From the NCBI RefSeq assembly GCF_014138605.1, contig NZ_JACJHX010000016.1, forward strand, positions 31,328-78,906: a stretch of DNA of 47,579 nt. The letters are read 5' to 3'. Below are positions 1 to 7,534 of this stretch, piece by piece (position 1 is the first letter of the stretch; every line of letters begins with the position of its first letter). The position numbers and the translations under genes were made by a program. This DNA is from Peribacillus huizhouensis. GTDB lineage: Bacteria; Bacillota; Bacilli; Bacillales; DSM-1321. The notes below the pieces were generated by a model. The model searched no databases and had not been told where the DNA came from. It worked only from the letters and a program-made list of their open reading frames with translations.

Positions 1-315
1 CTGTTTTTTCTGACTCTGTTTTCTTCGGCTTCATTTTTTTCGATTCTGTTTTTTCTGACTCTGTTTTCTTCGGCTTCATTTTTTTCGATTCTGTTTTTTC
101 TGACTCTGTTTTCTTCGGCTTCATTTTTTTCGATTCTGTTTTTTCTGACTCTGTTTTCTTCGGCTTCATTTTTTTCGATTCTGTTTTTTCTGACTCTGTT
201 TTCTTCGGCTTCATTTTTCTCAATTCTGTTTTTTCTGACTCTGTTTTCTTCGGCTTCATTTTTTTCGATTCTGTTTTTTCTGACTCTGTTTTCTTCGGCT
301 TCATTTTTTTCGATT
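1..315 (-). repeat. 45-bp tandem repeat, seven copies
   Basis: Seven head-to-tail 45-bp units (1-45, 46-90, ... 271-315), nearly identical; the fifth unit differs near its end (ttctcaatt instead of ttttcgatt). Each unit equals three 15-bp modules and encodes EKTESKKMKPKKTES in the minus-strand gene. The array continues past the left edge. Confidence 0.95.
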
Positions 316-1243
316 CTGTTTTTTCTGACTCTGTTTTTTCTGCTTCTATTTTTTCCGCTTCTGTTTTTTCTTCTTCTGTTTTTTCTACTTCAGTTTTTTC
401 TACTTCTGTTTTTTCTACCTCTGTTTTTTCTGCTTCTGTTTTTTCTGCTTCTGTTTTTTCTGACTCTGTTTTTTCTGCTTCTGTTTTTTCTACCTCTGTT
501 TTTTCTGACTCTGTTTTTTCTACCTCTGTTTTTTCTACTTCAGTTTTTTCTTCTTCTGTTTTTTCTACCTCTATTTTTTCTGCTTCTGTTTTTTCTACCT
601 CTGTTTTTTCTGACTCTGTTTTTTCTGCTTCTGTTTTTTCTTCTTCTGTTTTTTCTACCTCTGTTTTTTCTACCTTTGTTTTTTCTGCTTCTGTTTTTTC
701 TGCTTCTGTTTTTTCTACCTCTATTTTTTCTTCTTCTGTTTTTTCTACCTCTGTTTTTTCTGACTCTGTTTTTTCTGCTTCTGTTTTTTCTACCTCTGTT
801 TTTTCTACTTCTGTTTTTTCTACCTCTGTTTTTTCTGCTTCTGTTTTTTCTTCTTCTGTTTTGTTCTGTTCTATCTTCGTACTAATAAATCGTATTCCCT
901 TATCGATCAATTTTTCTAGAGGTATCTTCTCGATAAGGGAACTGAGATTAAACTTCCTCTCAGCGGACGAGGTCGTCTCCGAGTCTTCAATCCCTGCATC
1001 CTTTTCCTGATTTTCTACTTTCTCTAACTCTTTTTGGATATACCGCTTCCACTCCAAATTGCCCTCCTGTTTCGAATCTGTCGAAAGTGCTTCTTCAGCT
1101 GCGAACGGATTAGAATCAGGTTTCTCTAACTCTTTTTGGATAAACCGCTTCCACTCCAAATTGCTCTCCTGTTTCGAATCTGTCGAAAGTGCTTCTTCAT
1201 CTGCGACTGGCTTAGAATCAGTTTTCCTCTGAATATGATCCAT
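1..1243 (-). CDS. Partial gene for Lys/Glu-rich pentapeptide-repeat protein (3' end outside window)
   Basis: An open frame starts at ATG 1243 behind a GGAGGTT ribosome binding site and runs off the left edge without a stop, so at least 414 codons are present. Residues 1-70 hold two near-identical 34-residue copies (102-bp period at DNA level) containing EALSTDSKQE, NLEWKR and QKELEK. A short unique part follows (FNLSSLIEKIPLEKLIDKG). The rest is tandem EKTE-x pentapeptides (x = A, V, S or E), which toward the window edge become a 15-residue super-repeat, EKTESKKMKPKKTES. There are no cysteines, membrane segments or signal peptide in the visible part. It should be a soluble, strongly charged, probably extended or helical polypeptide. 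The function is not recognised; a structural, spore-coat or surface role is only a guess. The 3' end and the total repeat number are unknown. Confidence 0.8.
   Translation of the reverse strand, partial: MDHIQRKTDSKPVADEEALSTDSKQESNLEWKRFIQKELEKPDSNPFAAEEALSTDSKQEGNLEWKRYIQKELEKVENQEKDAGIEDSETTSSAERKFNLSSLIEKIPLEKLIDKGIRFISTKIEQNKTEEEKTEAEKTEVEKTEVEKTEVEKTEAEKTESEKTEVEKTEEEKIEVEKTEAEKTEAEKTKVEKTEVEKTEEEKTEAEKTESEKTEVEKTEAEKIEVEKTEEEKTEVEKTEVEKTESEKTEVEKTEAEKTESEKTEAEKTEAEKTEVEKTEVEKTEVEKTEEEKTEAEKIEAEKTESEKTESKKMKPKKTESEKTESKKMKPKKTESEKTELRKMKPKKTESEKTESKKMKPKKTESEKTESKKMKPKKTESEKTESKKMKPKKTESEKTESKKMKPKKTESEKT
316..865 (-). repeat. 15-bp tandem repeat array coding EKTE-x
   Basis: About 36 consecutive 15-bp units of form ctgttttttct-nnn-n. 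In the minus frame each is GAA AAA ACA GAR NNN, i.e. EKTE followed by Ala, Val, Ser or Glu. The variable codon changes from unit to unit while the four others stay fixed, so the frame is under coding constraint or the array was recently amplified. Confidence 0.9.
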
Positions 1244-1439
1244 TGATTGGAACCTCCTCTTATATGTTTAATGACTTTACCCATGGTGACTCTTTATATG
1301 TTTATGTGAGTTAGCTAATCTGGATTGGACTGAAGTGGAATTCATCGAATAATAGTCCATTACCTATATGACCTGGGATATTTATACATATAATGAACTA
1401 TTATTATATAGAAGGAGTGAAAGAAGGAGTGGAAGTAGA

Positions 1440-1706
1440 ATGAAAACAAAGAACATGGATTTGGGGGATAAAATTTTATTCATTCTGGGTATGAGTTTAT
1501 GCGGCGTGTTTGTTTTCGTACTAGTGGCGGGCGTTATCGTTGCATTGTTTACATCTTGGGACGGCAACAAAAAAAGAAAGGTAACGATTGAATCCGTTCC
1601 GATGCAGGATGACGAGGTTGTGACCGTATTGAAAGCCGAATCCGACGAGCAGAAGAGGCTGGCTGAAGCGATACAGTCTCATGATGAAGGGCAGCAGGAA
1701 ATATAG
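1440..1706 (+). CDS. Small single-pass membrane protein, unknown function
   Basis: 88 residues from ATG 1440, chosen because an AAGGAG lies upstream; an earlier in-frame codon at 1368 has no such site. Residues 10-20 (LGDKILFILG) lead into a strong hydrophobic helix up to ALF around residue 39, then a basic stop-transfer patch (GNKKRK) and an acidic tail rich in Glu/Asp/Gln. This predicts N-out or N-in single-span topology with a short cytoplasmic tail. It faces away from the repeat-protein gene, with which it shares a 200-bp intergenic region. I do not recognise the family. Confidence 0.6.
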   Translation: MKTKNMDLGDKILFILGMSLCGVFVFVLVAGVIVALFTSWDGNKKRKVTIESVPMQDDEVVTVLKAESDEQKRLAEAIQSHDEGQQEI

Positions 1707-1860
1707 ACTCCATTTGGAAGGCAAACCGCTTTCACACTATTGCGTATGGATCATCCCGAATGCTCGATAACGAAAGCATACCATGGCAATGGATGCCTCG
1801 AATCCAATAGAAAAGTGAGAACTAGCGAGAATGGCTAAATGTAGTAAGGAGGTGAAACAG

Positions 1861-2139
1861 TTGTCGAGGGAAAATCAAGAGTTTTCGAGAATTTTTCGCG
1901 AAATCAATCGGGGATTTAGATACTTTGCCGCTAACTACACGATGGCAGTCAAAAACGGAGCAGACGTAGCCCAGCAAGAATTCATTGAAGCTGTAGAAGA
2001 TCGTGATCAACCAGTCGATATCGTTGCAGGAAAATTATTCGAAGCCGTAAAGAAGGGCGTACAATATGCTGGTGAACAAATGGTCATCTCCGGAGTCGAT
2101 ATCGTCAAACAAATGAAAGCAAAATCGAGAAAAAAATAA
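1861..2139 (+). CDS. Small basic protein with two ALxxGA-type motifs
   Basis: The start is taken as TTG 1861, because AAGGAGGTG sits just before it, exactly as before the ATGs of the related genes at 9402 and 10603. The ATG at 1831 has no such site. The 92-residue product carries two copies of a motif shared with those two proteins: AVKNGADVAQQEF and AVKKGVQYAGEQM. The C-terminus is basic (KAKSRKK). No signal peptide is seen; the motif is amphipathic, suggesting a surface- or polymer-binding small protein. No family name can be given. Confidence 0.65.
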   Translation: MSRENQEFSRIFREINRGFRYFAANYTMAVKNGADVAQQEFIEAVEDRDQPVDIVAGKLFEAVKKGVQYAGEQMVISGVDIVKQMKAKSRKK

Positions 2140-2189
2140 GGAAGCCTGTCAGCATATAATTCACTGCTGTGGCCTGCATATTCAAAAGC

Positions 2190-2237
2190 AATGGCTGACT
2201 CTAAAGGAGGCGTTTCTCCCTGTAGAGCCAGCCATTG
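2190..2237. terminator. Hairpin between convergent genes
   Basis: Inverted repeat AATGGCTG-A-CTCTA ... TAGAG-CC-AGCCATT with a ~20-nt loop, placed between a plus-strand gene ending at 2139 and a minus-strand gene ending at 2262. No strong T-run, so it may work weakly in either direction. Confidence 0.5.
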
Positions 2238-2261
2238 ATCAGTTACTCTTCTTTCAGAACC

Positions 2262-2858
2262 TTATTCTTCTTTGTTCGATTGCTCTTTCGTCATCTCTTG
2301 CTGTAAACGGTGTCTGATGATGCTCGGATGGAAATATTCGAGCATCTGAATCCCCGGATTACGTCCGAAATAAATGAAGTATCTTTTGTAAGGTACCTTA
2401 TTTTGCAGATTAGGAAAGTGGATCTTGATCGGCCGTTGGAAAAGATCGACCGTTTCCGCTTCGTTCATGAATCCGGAGTCGGCCACCTTTCGGAATGTAC
2501 GCATTCCGAGTGAGCTAATCGCTTTTCCAATTCCCTCTTGTCGATGCGCAATTTTCTCGAACAAATCGGGAGGTACATGCTTAGAATATACAAGGGCAAT
2601 GTTGTGCGACATGACAAATCGACTTTTCTCGCCGATCAAAACCGATTCTCGAATATAGTACGGAGCTCCCGACGATTCACCCATCAGGTTTGCATCCTCC
2701 CCACCTATTTGTTCTTGCCGGATCACATGTACAATAATTTTCTCGTTCAACAGCATTTCCAGAAGATCCGTTGTCCGTCCATCCGTTACTAATAGAAAGT
2801 CGAATATCAATCCGTGTAAAACATCCGACGCCTTTCGCTCAAACTGTGGGTCTATCAT
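2262..2858 (-). CDS. Chorismate lyase-like protein (UTRA/DUF98 type)
   Basis: 198 residues from ATG 2858, which follows GGAGGTGAGAGT; the in-frame ATG seven codons upstream lacks a site. The order of conserved blocks matches the chorismate-pyruvate lyase family: TDGRTTDLLEMLL near residue 25, YIRESVLIG near 70, then GIGKAISSL near 110. The family removes pyruvate from chorismate to give 4-hydroxybenzoate (UbiC type) or related benzoates. Other members are annotated only by fold. The context supports an aromatic-acid role: it is the last gene of an operon with DAHP synthase, 56 nt upstream, and two PaaK-like ligases. The actual product isomer cannot be told from sequence. Confidence 0.65.
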   Translation of the reverse strand: MIDPQFERKASDVLHGLIFDFLLVTDGRTTDLLEMLLNEKIIVHVIRQEQIGGEDANLMGESSGAPYYIRESVLIGEKSRFVMSHNIALVYSKHVPPDLFEKIAHRQEGIGKAISSLGMRTFRKVADSGFMNEAETVDLFQRPIKIHFPNLQNKVPYKRYFIYFGRNPGIQMLEYFHPSIIRHRLQQEMTKEQSNKEE

Positions 2859-2914
2859 ACTCTCACCTCCATTAGACAATTGTTCGCGACTCTCTTCGAC
2901 AGTTATGAAAATTG

Positions 2915-3742
2915 TTAATGGTACAAACCGGAATTGCAGAGCCCCTTCCAGAACGCATGAAACTCATCAATGTTGACTTGCTGCTTTGCGTCGGAGAGAG
3001 CGATTGAGGGATCCGGGTGCACCTCAACCATAATCCCGTCGGCTCCAGCGGCAAGCGCTGCCTTTGCACAAGGCAGCAGAATATCTTTCCTCCCGGTAGA
3101 ATGACTGACATCCACTAGCACTGGAAGATGGGTCTCCTGCTTTAAGAGTGGAATAGCGGAAATATCAAGCGTGTTGCGAGTCGCTTTCTCGAAAGTGCGT
3201 ATACCACGTTCGATTAACATGACCTGGTCATTCCCTTGATGCAGAATATATTCTGCTGCGAGCATAAACTCCTCCAAAGTAGCGGAAAGGCCGCGTTTCA
3301 GTAGTATGGGCTTCTTCGTTTGGCCGACGGCTTTTAGCAGGTCGTAGTTCTGCATGTTGCGCGCGCCTATTTGAAAGATATCGATATAACGGGCGGCAGT
3401 ATCGATTTGATTGGTGCTCATAATTTCACTGATGGTCACCAATCCGATTTCATCCGCCACATCCTTCATAATTTTTAATCCCTCTTCACCGAGCCCTTGA
3501 AAATCGTAAGGAGAAGTTCTCGGTTTGAACGCCCCGCCGCGTAAGACCGTTAAGCCAGCTTCCTTTAAAGCGGAAGCAACTGTTACGAGCTGAGCTCTCG
3601 ATTCAATCGAGCAGGGACCTGCAATCAGCGTATGCGAAGAACCACCGATCACCGCTTCCTTAATATTAATAATCGTATCCTCACTTTTATGGTGGCGGCT
3701 TACGAGAAGAGGTGGTTTCTCTTGTTGCAACTTATCGCTCAT
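2915..3742 (-). CDS. aroF: 3-deoxy-7-phosphoheptulonate (DAHP) synthase, type I-beta, catalytic domain only
   Basis: 275 residues from ATG 3742 behind GGAAGG. The complete TIM-barrel signature is present: AGPCSIES near residue 40, [11 protein letters not shown] near 75, [29 protein letters not shown] and [11 protein letters not shown]. It condenses phosphoenolpyruvate and erythrose 4-phosphate, the committed step to chorismate. The N-terminus has only ~35 residues before the barrel, so there is no chorismate-mutase or ACT-type regulatory domain as in B. subtilis AroA. This variant is therefore probably not feedback-inhibited by that route. Its location inside an operon with a chorismate-lyase-like gene and two acyl-activating enzymes suggests a dedicated precursor supply, not general aromatic amino-acid synthesis. 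Confidence 0.9.
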   Translation of the reverse strand: MSDKLQQEKPPLLVSRHHKSEDTIINIKEAVIGGSSHTLIAGPCSIESRAQLVTVASALKEAGLTVLRGGAFKPRTSPYDFQGLGEEGLKIMKDVADEIGLVTISEIMSTNQIDTAARYIDIFQIGARNMQNYDLLKAVGQTKKPILLKRGLSATLEEFMLAAEYILHQGNDQVMLIERGIRTFEKATRNTLDISAIPLLKQETHLPVLVDVSHSTGRKDILLPCAKAALAAGADGIMVEVHPDPSIALSDAKQQVNIDEFHAFWKGLCNSGLYH

Positions 3743-3827
3743 GATGAACAATCCTTCCTTTCAGTCTAATTAATGGGAATCTTCCTAACTAATTATCGTT
3801 ATGCTATCGAATTCAATGGATTTATTT

Positions 3828-5063
3828 CTATGCGCCGTTACTTCGCTTTTTGATATATACAGGCTTTATCGATGGAACGTTACTCATGAGATCAACACGA
3901 TCGAGCAACGTTGTGATTTCAACGGTGACCGGCACTTGAAGTCGAGAAGATAATCGAGAACGGACATTTTCCTCTGACCAGTTCCCGGAATCATGCGAAT
4001 CTAGTAAAATGTGCAGCCCCTCTTCCTCCTCTAGCACCTTCCAAGCATCCGGAGCAGGAGACAACGAATATACGGAATCCTGAATATCCATTGCGTCTAG
4101 GACGGTGTTTCCGAAACGGATTCGATCCTTGCTTCTGCCGTAATGAACCAGCTTGGCTCCAGCTTGGCCGCAATCGCATAAACAGGGCTCTACAGAGATA
4201 ATGTCTTCATTAAAGTATCGCAGCAGAGGAGAACCCTGATGGGAAAGCGTCGTGATCGCCGCAAACCCTCTTTCTCCAAAAGCAACGGGGCTTGAACCGT
4301 CCTCATTCAGTACTTCTACGAAAAAATCTTGTTCTACGATATGCATTGTGCCATACTCGCACATTGTAGCGATATTGGCAGTTTCCGTCGAACCGTACAT
4401 ATTAAATACAGGCACGCTCCACAGCTTTTCTATATGCTCCCTGCGCTTGTCGCTCATTAATTCACCTGCGACGCATATGGCGCGCAGAGCCGGAAAGTCC
4501 TTGCTCGACTCAGAACCGCCGAGACGAGCCGCTTCGGCCAGCAGTTCCATCTCACGCGGGAGTCCCGCCAACACCGTGACAGAAAGATTTTTCATCAGGC
4601 TTAACACTCTGGGGTAAGGGGTAACTACAGTACGTCCGCTTGCGGGAACGACCCCAGAACCTGACTGCCAAGCTGCCTGCTGCATTAAGAATGCAGGCAG
4701 CGCCATTGCGTAAGGAAAGCGGATCAGCACCAGATCTTCAGACGTCAAACGCACACCGCATTCCTTCAATTGTCTTCCGCCAATCATCAAATCTTTTTGC
4801 GTAAACCAGGCAGCGGAGGGCTCTCCGGTCGTGCCGGTCGATTCGTGGTATTGAGCGATTTCCTTCATATCGACGGCGAGGTGACCGAAGAGGCCGGCTT
4901 TCCGCAGATCTCCCTTTGTCGTTAACGGAAGTGTCTGGATGTGACTCAATCCAATGCCGTTTAAAGCGTAGTCCGATAATTTCCTCTTGTACAGAGGGGA
5001 TTTTAGAATACGCATATACATCTCCTGAAACCTTCGCGCCCTCTCTATATCGATGTCGCTCAT
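3828..5063 (-). CDS. PaaK-like adenylate-forming ligase (shorter, divergent copy)
   Basis: 411 residues from ATG 5063 (GAGGAG site). It belongs to the phenylacetate-CoA ligase/coenzyme F390 synthetase superfamily. The phosphate loop is HESTGTTGEPSAAW near residue 75, and NMYGSTETA carries the adenylate-binding block. Instead of the usual YRTGD there is RYFNEDII, followed by CLCDCG, a cysteine cluster also present in the upstream paralogue. The family activates aryl or acyl acids with ATP, then transfers them to CoA or another acceptor. The altered TGD motif suggests a different substrate or a helper role. It starts 33 nt after its paralogue's stop, so they are co-transcribed. Substrate is unknown; hydroxybenzoate is the natural candidate from context. 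Confidence 0.75.
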   Translation of the reverse strand: MSDIDIERARRFQEMYMRILKSPLYKRKLSDYALNGIGLSHIQTLPLTTKGDLRKAGLFGHLAVDMKEIAQYHESTGTTGEPSAAWFTQKDLMIGGRQLKECGVRLTSEDLVLIRFPYAMALPAFLMQQAAWQSGSGVVPASGRTVVTPYPRVLSLMKNLSVTVLAGLPREMELLAEAARLGGSESSKDFPALRAICVAGELMSDKRREHIEKLWSVPVFNMYGSTETANIATMCEYGTMHIVEQDFFVEVLNEDGSSPVAFGERGFAAITTLSHQGSPLLRYFNEDIISVEPCLCDCGQAGAKLVHYGRSKDRIRFGNTVLDAMDIQDSVYSLSPAPDAWKVLEEEEGLHILLDSHDSGNWSEENVRSRLSSRLQVPVTVEITTLLDRVDLMSNVPSIKPVYIKKRSNGA

Positions 5064-5096
5064 TAAGGCATCTCCTCTCTCGTTTTTTGTATATAG

Positions 5097-6440
5097 CTAA
5101 TTGAATACTCTGGTCGCTTTGCCGAACGTACGAGGGATATCGTGTCTGATTACAACTTCGCAATGTATCCCAATCCGATCAGCCATATGCTCTTGAATTT
5201 TTGCGGCCAATTGCTCGTCACTTAGCTTCGTCCGAAATTTCTCGGCTTCGATTGTGAGCACTCCTTGATCCAGCTTAAGGTGATACCATAAACCTACTTC
5301 GGGAATCTCCATGAGAAAGTGCTCGATCAAGAATGGAGAATAGTCTTCGGTGCCCAAGCGCAGCATGTGCTCCATTCGGCCTCTTAGCTGTATAACGTCC
5401 ATTGTGATTCCGCAATCGCATTTGGATTTTTGCAAGTTGCCAAGATCCCCGGTCCGGTAGCGTACCATCGGCATTCCTTCACGCAGCAGCGTCGTCACAA
5501 CGATTTCTCCCGTTCGACCGTATGGAAGCACTTCCTCCGAAACAGGATCAACGATTTCAACTTTCACATGCCCTTCCATGACGTGATACCCATTATGCTT
5601 ACTGCATTCTACACCGACAACTCCGCACTCGGTTGAGCCATAGAAGAACGAGACTTCGCATCCCCACCACTTTTCCAGTCGTTCGCGGAAGGTGGATGAG
5701 CATCCTTCGCCAGTAAGCCAAATTTTCTTCAGGGGAATATCTTCACCAATTTTTATACCGCACTTCTCGCTTTCTTCTGCTAGGAGTGCCGCGTAAGAAG
5801 GGGTTGTAGTAAGGACTGTGGCTTGAAATTCCTTCATTAATTCCAACGACTTATCGATAGGTGCCATGTAACCTCCTTTGCCAAGCGATAGAACCGCCGT
5901 ACCAAACGCAAATTGAAATAATCGCTGAAATCCAAGGCCGGGCAGCGCAAATTCATAAGGCAGCGCAATTGCTGCGACATCATCGTCCGACTCCTTAAAC
6001 AGCTCCAAATACTTCGGCAGCAGATCGTATACATATTGATCAGCTAATGTGTAAGAGGTATATATTGGCTTACCCGATGTGCCGCTAGTAAGATGAACTT
6101 GACCTATTTCTTTCGGATCGACGCATAATATCTTTTGTTTATCACCTCTAATGACATCTTTCTTCAGCATCGGTACGGAAGCTAATTGTTCTAGACTATC
6201 GATTTTAGGCTCTGTGAAGCCTGCCTCTTCCAACGTCGAACGGTAGTATTCATTTCGGTTCCACACATGAGCAAGAGTGGCGTTAACAGCTTTTAACTGA
6301 TAATCTTCTATTTTTTGATGAGGAAGTACTTCAATGGTTTTTCCTTCATCATCCAATTGCTTATAAAATTCCTTGAATTGTTCTAGATGGGATGAATGTT
6401 CGTCAATAGATACTGTCATCTTATGAGTTTGAAACTTCAT
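5097..6440 (-). CDS. Phenylacetate-CoA ligase family (PaaK-like) enzyme
   Basis: 447 residues from ATG 6440 behind GGAGGAAG. Standard motifs: SVPMLKKDVIRG, the phosphate loop HLTSGTSGKPIYTSY near residue 115, FFYGSTECGVVGVE near 270, RYRTGDLG near 330 followed by KCDCG, and a C-terminal mini-domain ending IPRTFGKATR with the catalytic-Lys-like region. The length fits PaaK (about 430). It would form an acyl-AMP and then an acyl-CoA from an aromatic carboxylic acid. It is the first gene of the operon 6440 to 2262, and there is no intact gene upstream for 500 bases. Adjacent phenylacetate-degradation genes (paaA-E etc.) are absent, so a biosynthetic activating role is more likely than catabolism. 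Confidence 0.8.
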   Translation of the reverse strand: MKFQTHKMTVSIDEHSSHLEQFKEFYKQLDDEGKTIEVLPHQKIEDYQLKAVNATLAHVWNRNEYYRSTLEEAGFTEPKIDSLEQLASVPMLKKDVIRGDKQKILCVDPKEIGQVHLTSGTSGKPIYTSYTLADQYVYDLLPKYLELFKESDDDVAAIALPYEFALPGLGFQRLFQFAFGTAVLSLGKGGYMAPIDKSLELMKEFQATVLTTTPSYAALLAEESEKCGIKIGEDIPLKKIWLTGEGCSSTFRERLEKWWGCEVSFFYGSTECGVVGVECSKHNGYHVMEGHVKVEIVDPVSEEVLPYGRTGEIVVTTLLREGMPMVRYRTGDLGNLQKSKCDCGITMDVIQLRGRMEHMLRLGTEDYSPFLIEHFLMEIPEVGLWYHLKLDQGVLTIEAEKFRTKLSDEQLAAKIQEHMADRIGIHCEVVIRHDIPRTFGKATRVFN

Positions 6441-6586
6441 CTACTTCCTCCATTCCAGTATTCTTGATACTCTTAGAATCTACGGGGCCTAAACTGCATG
6501 TACCAATGGCCCTGAGATAGGACAACATCTTACATCCACCTGAAGTCTAATATCGATTGTGGCGGTCCCAACGGATAACTTTCAAG

Positions 6587-6935
6587 TTATAGAAATGTAA
6601 AGCAGTACAGGATATGCGCAACGAAATCTCCTACCGTTTGCTTATCGGTTTCTATAACGATCTCTTGTGGACTAGGATTCATTAGGATAGGATATACCGG
6701 TAAATTCCAAGGATTTCACCTGCTTTGACCTTTTTATCAAGACCTTAAGGTTCGCGTCTTTCGCATTCGCCGAGCGAACACGTCACATAAATTTTATTAA
6801 AATCACCTTCAAGAAGTAATGAACGAGTGAGGGCATGGTCCACGCGAAAAGGCGTAATCATTCCCGCATCAATAAACGGCTTTGTAATCTCCGATATACT
6901 GCGAATAGTTTCCTTGAACAGTTTTGATCCATCTC
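6587..6935 (-). pseudogene. cysC: Adenylylsulfate kinase (cysC) remnant
   Basis: Reading the minus strand from about 6935 gives KLFKETIRSISEITKPFIDA, then GMITPFRVDHALTRSLL, NKIYVTCSLGECERREP and a stop. After one or more frame changes it continues with LDKKVKAGEI, TGISYPNES and QEIVIETDKQTV down to TAA 6587. These blocks match the middle and C-terminal half of APS kinase (FVDAGLI-SPFR, V-xxPLxxCExRDPKGLY, KAGEIxxFTGIxxPYE, ExVIETDxxxV). The P-loop half is missing and the frame is broken, so it cannot be active. It implies that a PAPS-forming gene was once here, perhaps for sulfation of a surface product. Confidence 0.8.
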
Positions 6936-6950
6936 TATTAATATCTTACT

Positions 6951-7118
6951 TCAATCTTTTTTTGGTGCTTTCTTTTCTTTTTTCTGCTTCTCTTTAACCT
7001 GCTTCTCTTTTTTTGCCAACTTCTCTTCTCTTTTTTTTGCTTTTTCCGCTTTTTTCTCTTCTCTTTTTTTTGCTTTTTCTGCTTTTTTCTCTTCTTTATT
7101 TAGCTTTCCATCATTCAT
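6951..7118 (-). CDS. 55-residue Lys/Glu-rich mini-protein
   Basis: ATG 7118 follows an AGGAGGGAGAA site; stop TGA at 6951. More than half of the 55 residues are Lys and most of the remainder Glu/Ala, with a repeated AEKAKKREEKK block (residues 13-23 and 24-34) encoded by a 33-bp direct repeat, and no hydrophobic core. Predicted as a charged single helix or coiled coil. It resembles in style, not sequence, the EKTE-x protein at the left edge. It sits directly upstream of the cysC relic, on the same strand. Function unknown; the good RBS and absence of stops argue that it is expressed. Confidence 0.55.
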   Translation of the reverse strand: MNDGKLNKEEKKAEKAKKREEKKAEKAKKREEKLAKKEKQVKEKQKKEKKAPKKD

Positions 7119-7297
7119 GTTTTCTTCTCCCTCCTGTACTCTTTATGAAATGCAAGGAAAATTAGATTTGATTGGGATAAACATACATTTTATAAAAATG
7201 AGTATTCCATCCAAACTGATCATATAAACCATACATATCGTAATTAGCACAAATCTTAACTAGCACAAATCCTTTATTTTAAGGAGGGGATTGATTC

Positions 7298-7534
7298 GTG
7301 TTGTTATTCGGATTGGAGAATAACCAAGATTTTGAATATCTCAATACACGTCTTCTGGTAAGCTTTCCAGCCAGTGGTTCAGATCAGGGTGGACTATTTT
7401 TGCTGGACTTTAAAAATAACGCTTTGGAGAAGCTTGACACCGGCAGTTGTTCGGGAATGACATTAGTTAAGAATCGATCCGAATTTTTCGTCGGGAGGGG
7501 GGAATTGAAATGGAAAAAAACGACACTCATATAA
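7298..7534 (+). CDS. Truncated beta-propeller-like N-terminus (DUF4915-like)
   Basis: 78 residues from GTG 7298 with an AAGGAGGGG site. The visible part (LLVSFPASGSDQGGLFLLDF, LEKLDTGSCSGMT, EFFVGRG) looks like the first blade of proteins of about 300 residues related to TIGR03032/DUF4915, which read 'LLVS...GGLFLLDL...C.G.T'. The remainder is absent: the frame runs into the next gene (ATG 7510) and stops at 7534, overlapping it by 25 nt. It is probably a decayed or cut-off gene whose start region may now serve as leader for the TPR gene. The family assignment is from memory of the motif, so moderate. Confidence 0.5.
   Translation: MLLFGLENNQDFEYLNTRLLVSFPASGSDQGGLFLLDFKNNALEKLDTGSCSGMTLVKNRSEFFVGRGELKWKKTTLI

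Noticed and set aside
1..865. Possible CRISPR array because of regular short repeats
   Set aside because: Units of 15 and 45 bp are contiguous with no spacers and keep one open reading frame, so this is a coding tandem repeat.
676..885. Plus-strand frame of 69 codons coding only F, L and P in repeats
   Set aside because: It is the antisense reading of the EKTE-x repeat array; no RBS and no protein-like composition.
4252..4617. 121-codon plus-strand frame opposite the shorter PaaK-like gene
   Set aside because: Overlaps a gene with clear adenylation motifs; composition typical of antisense reading.
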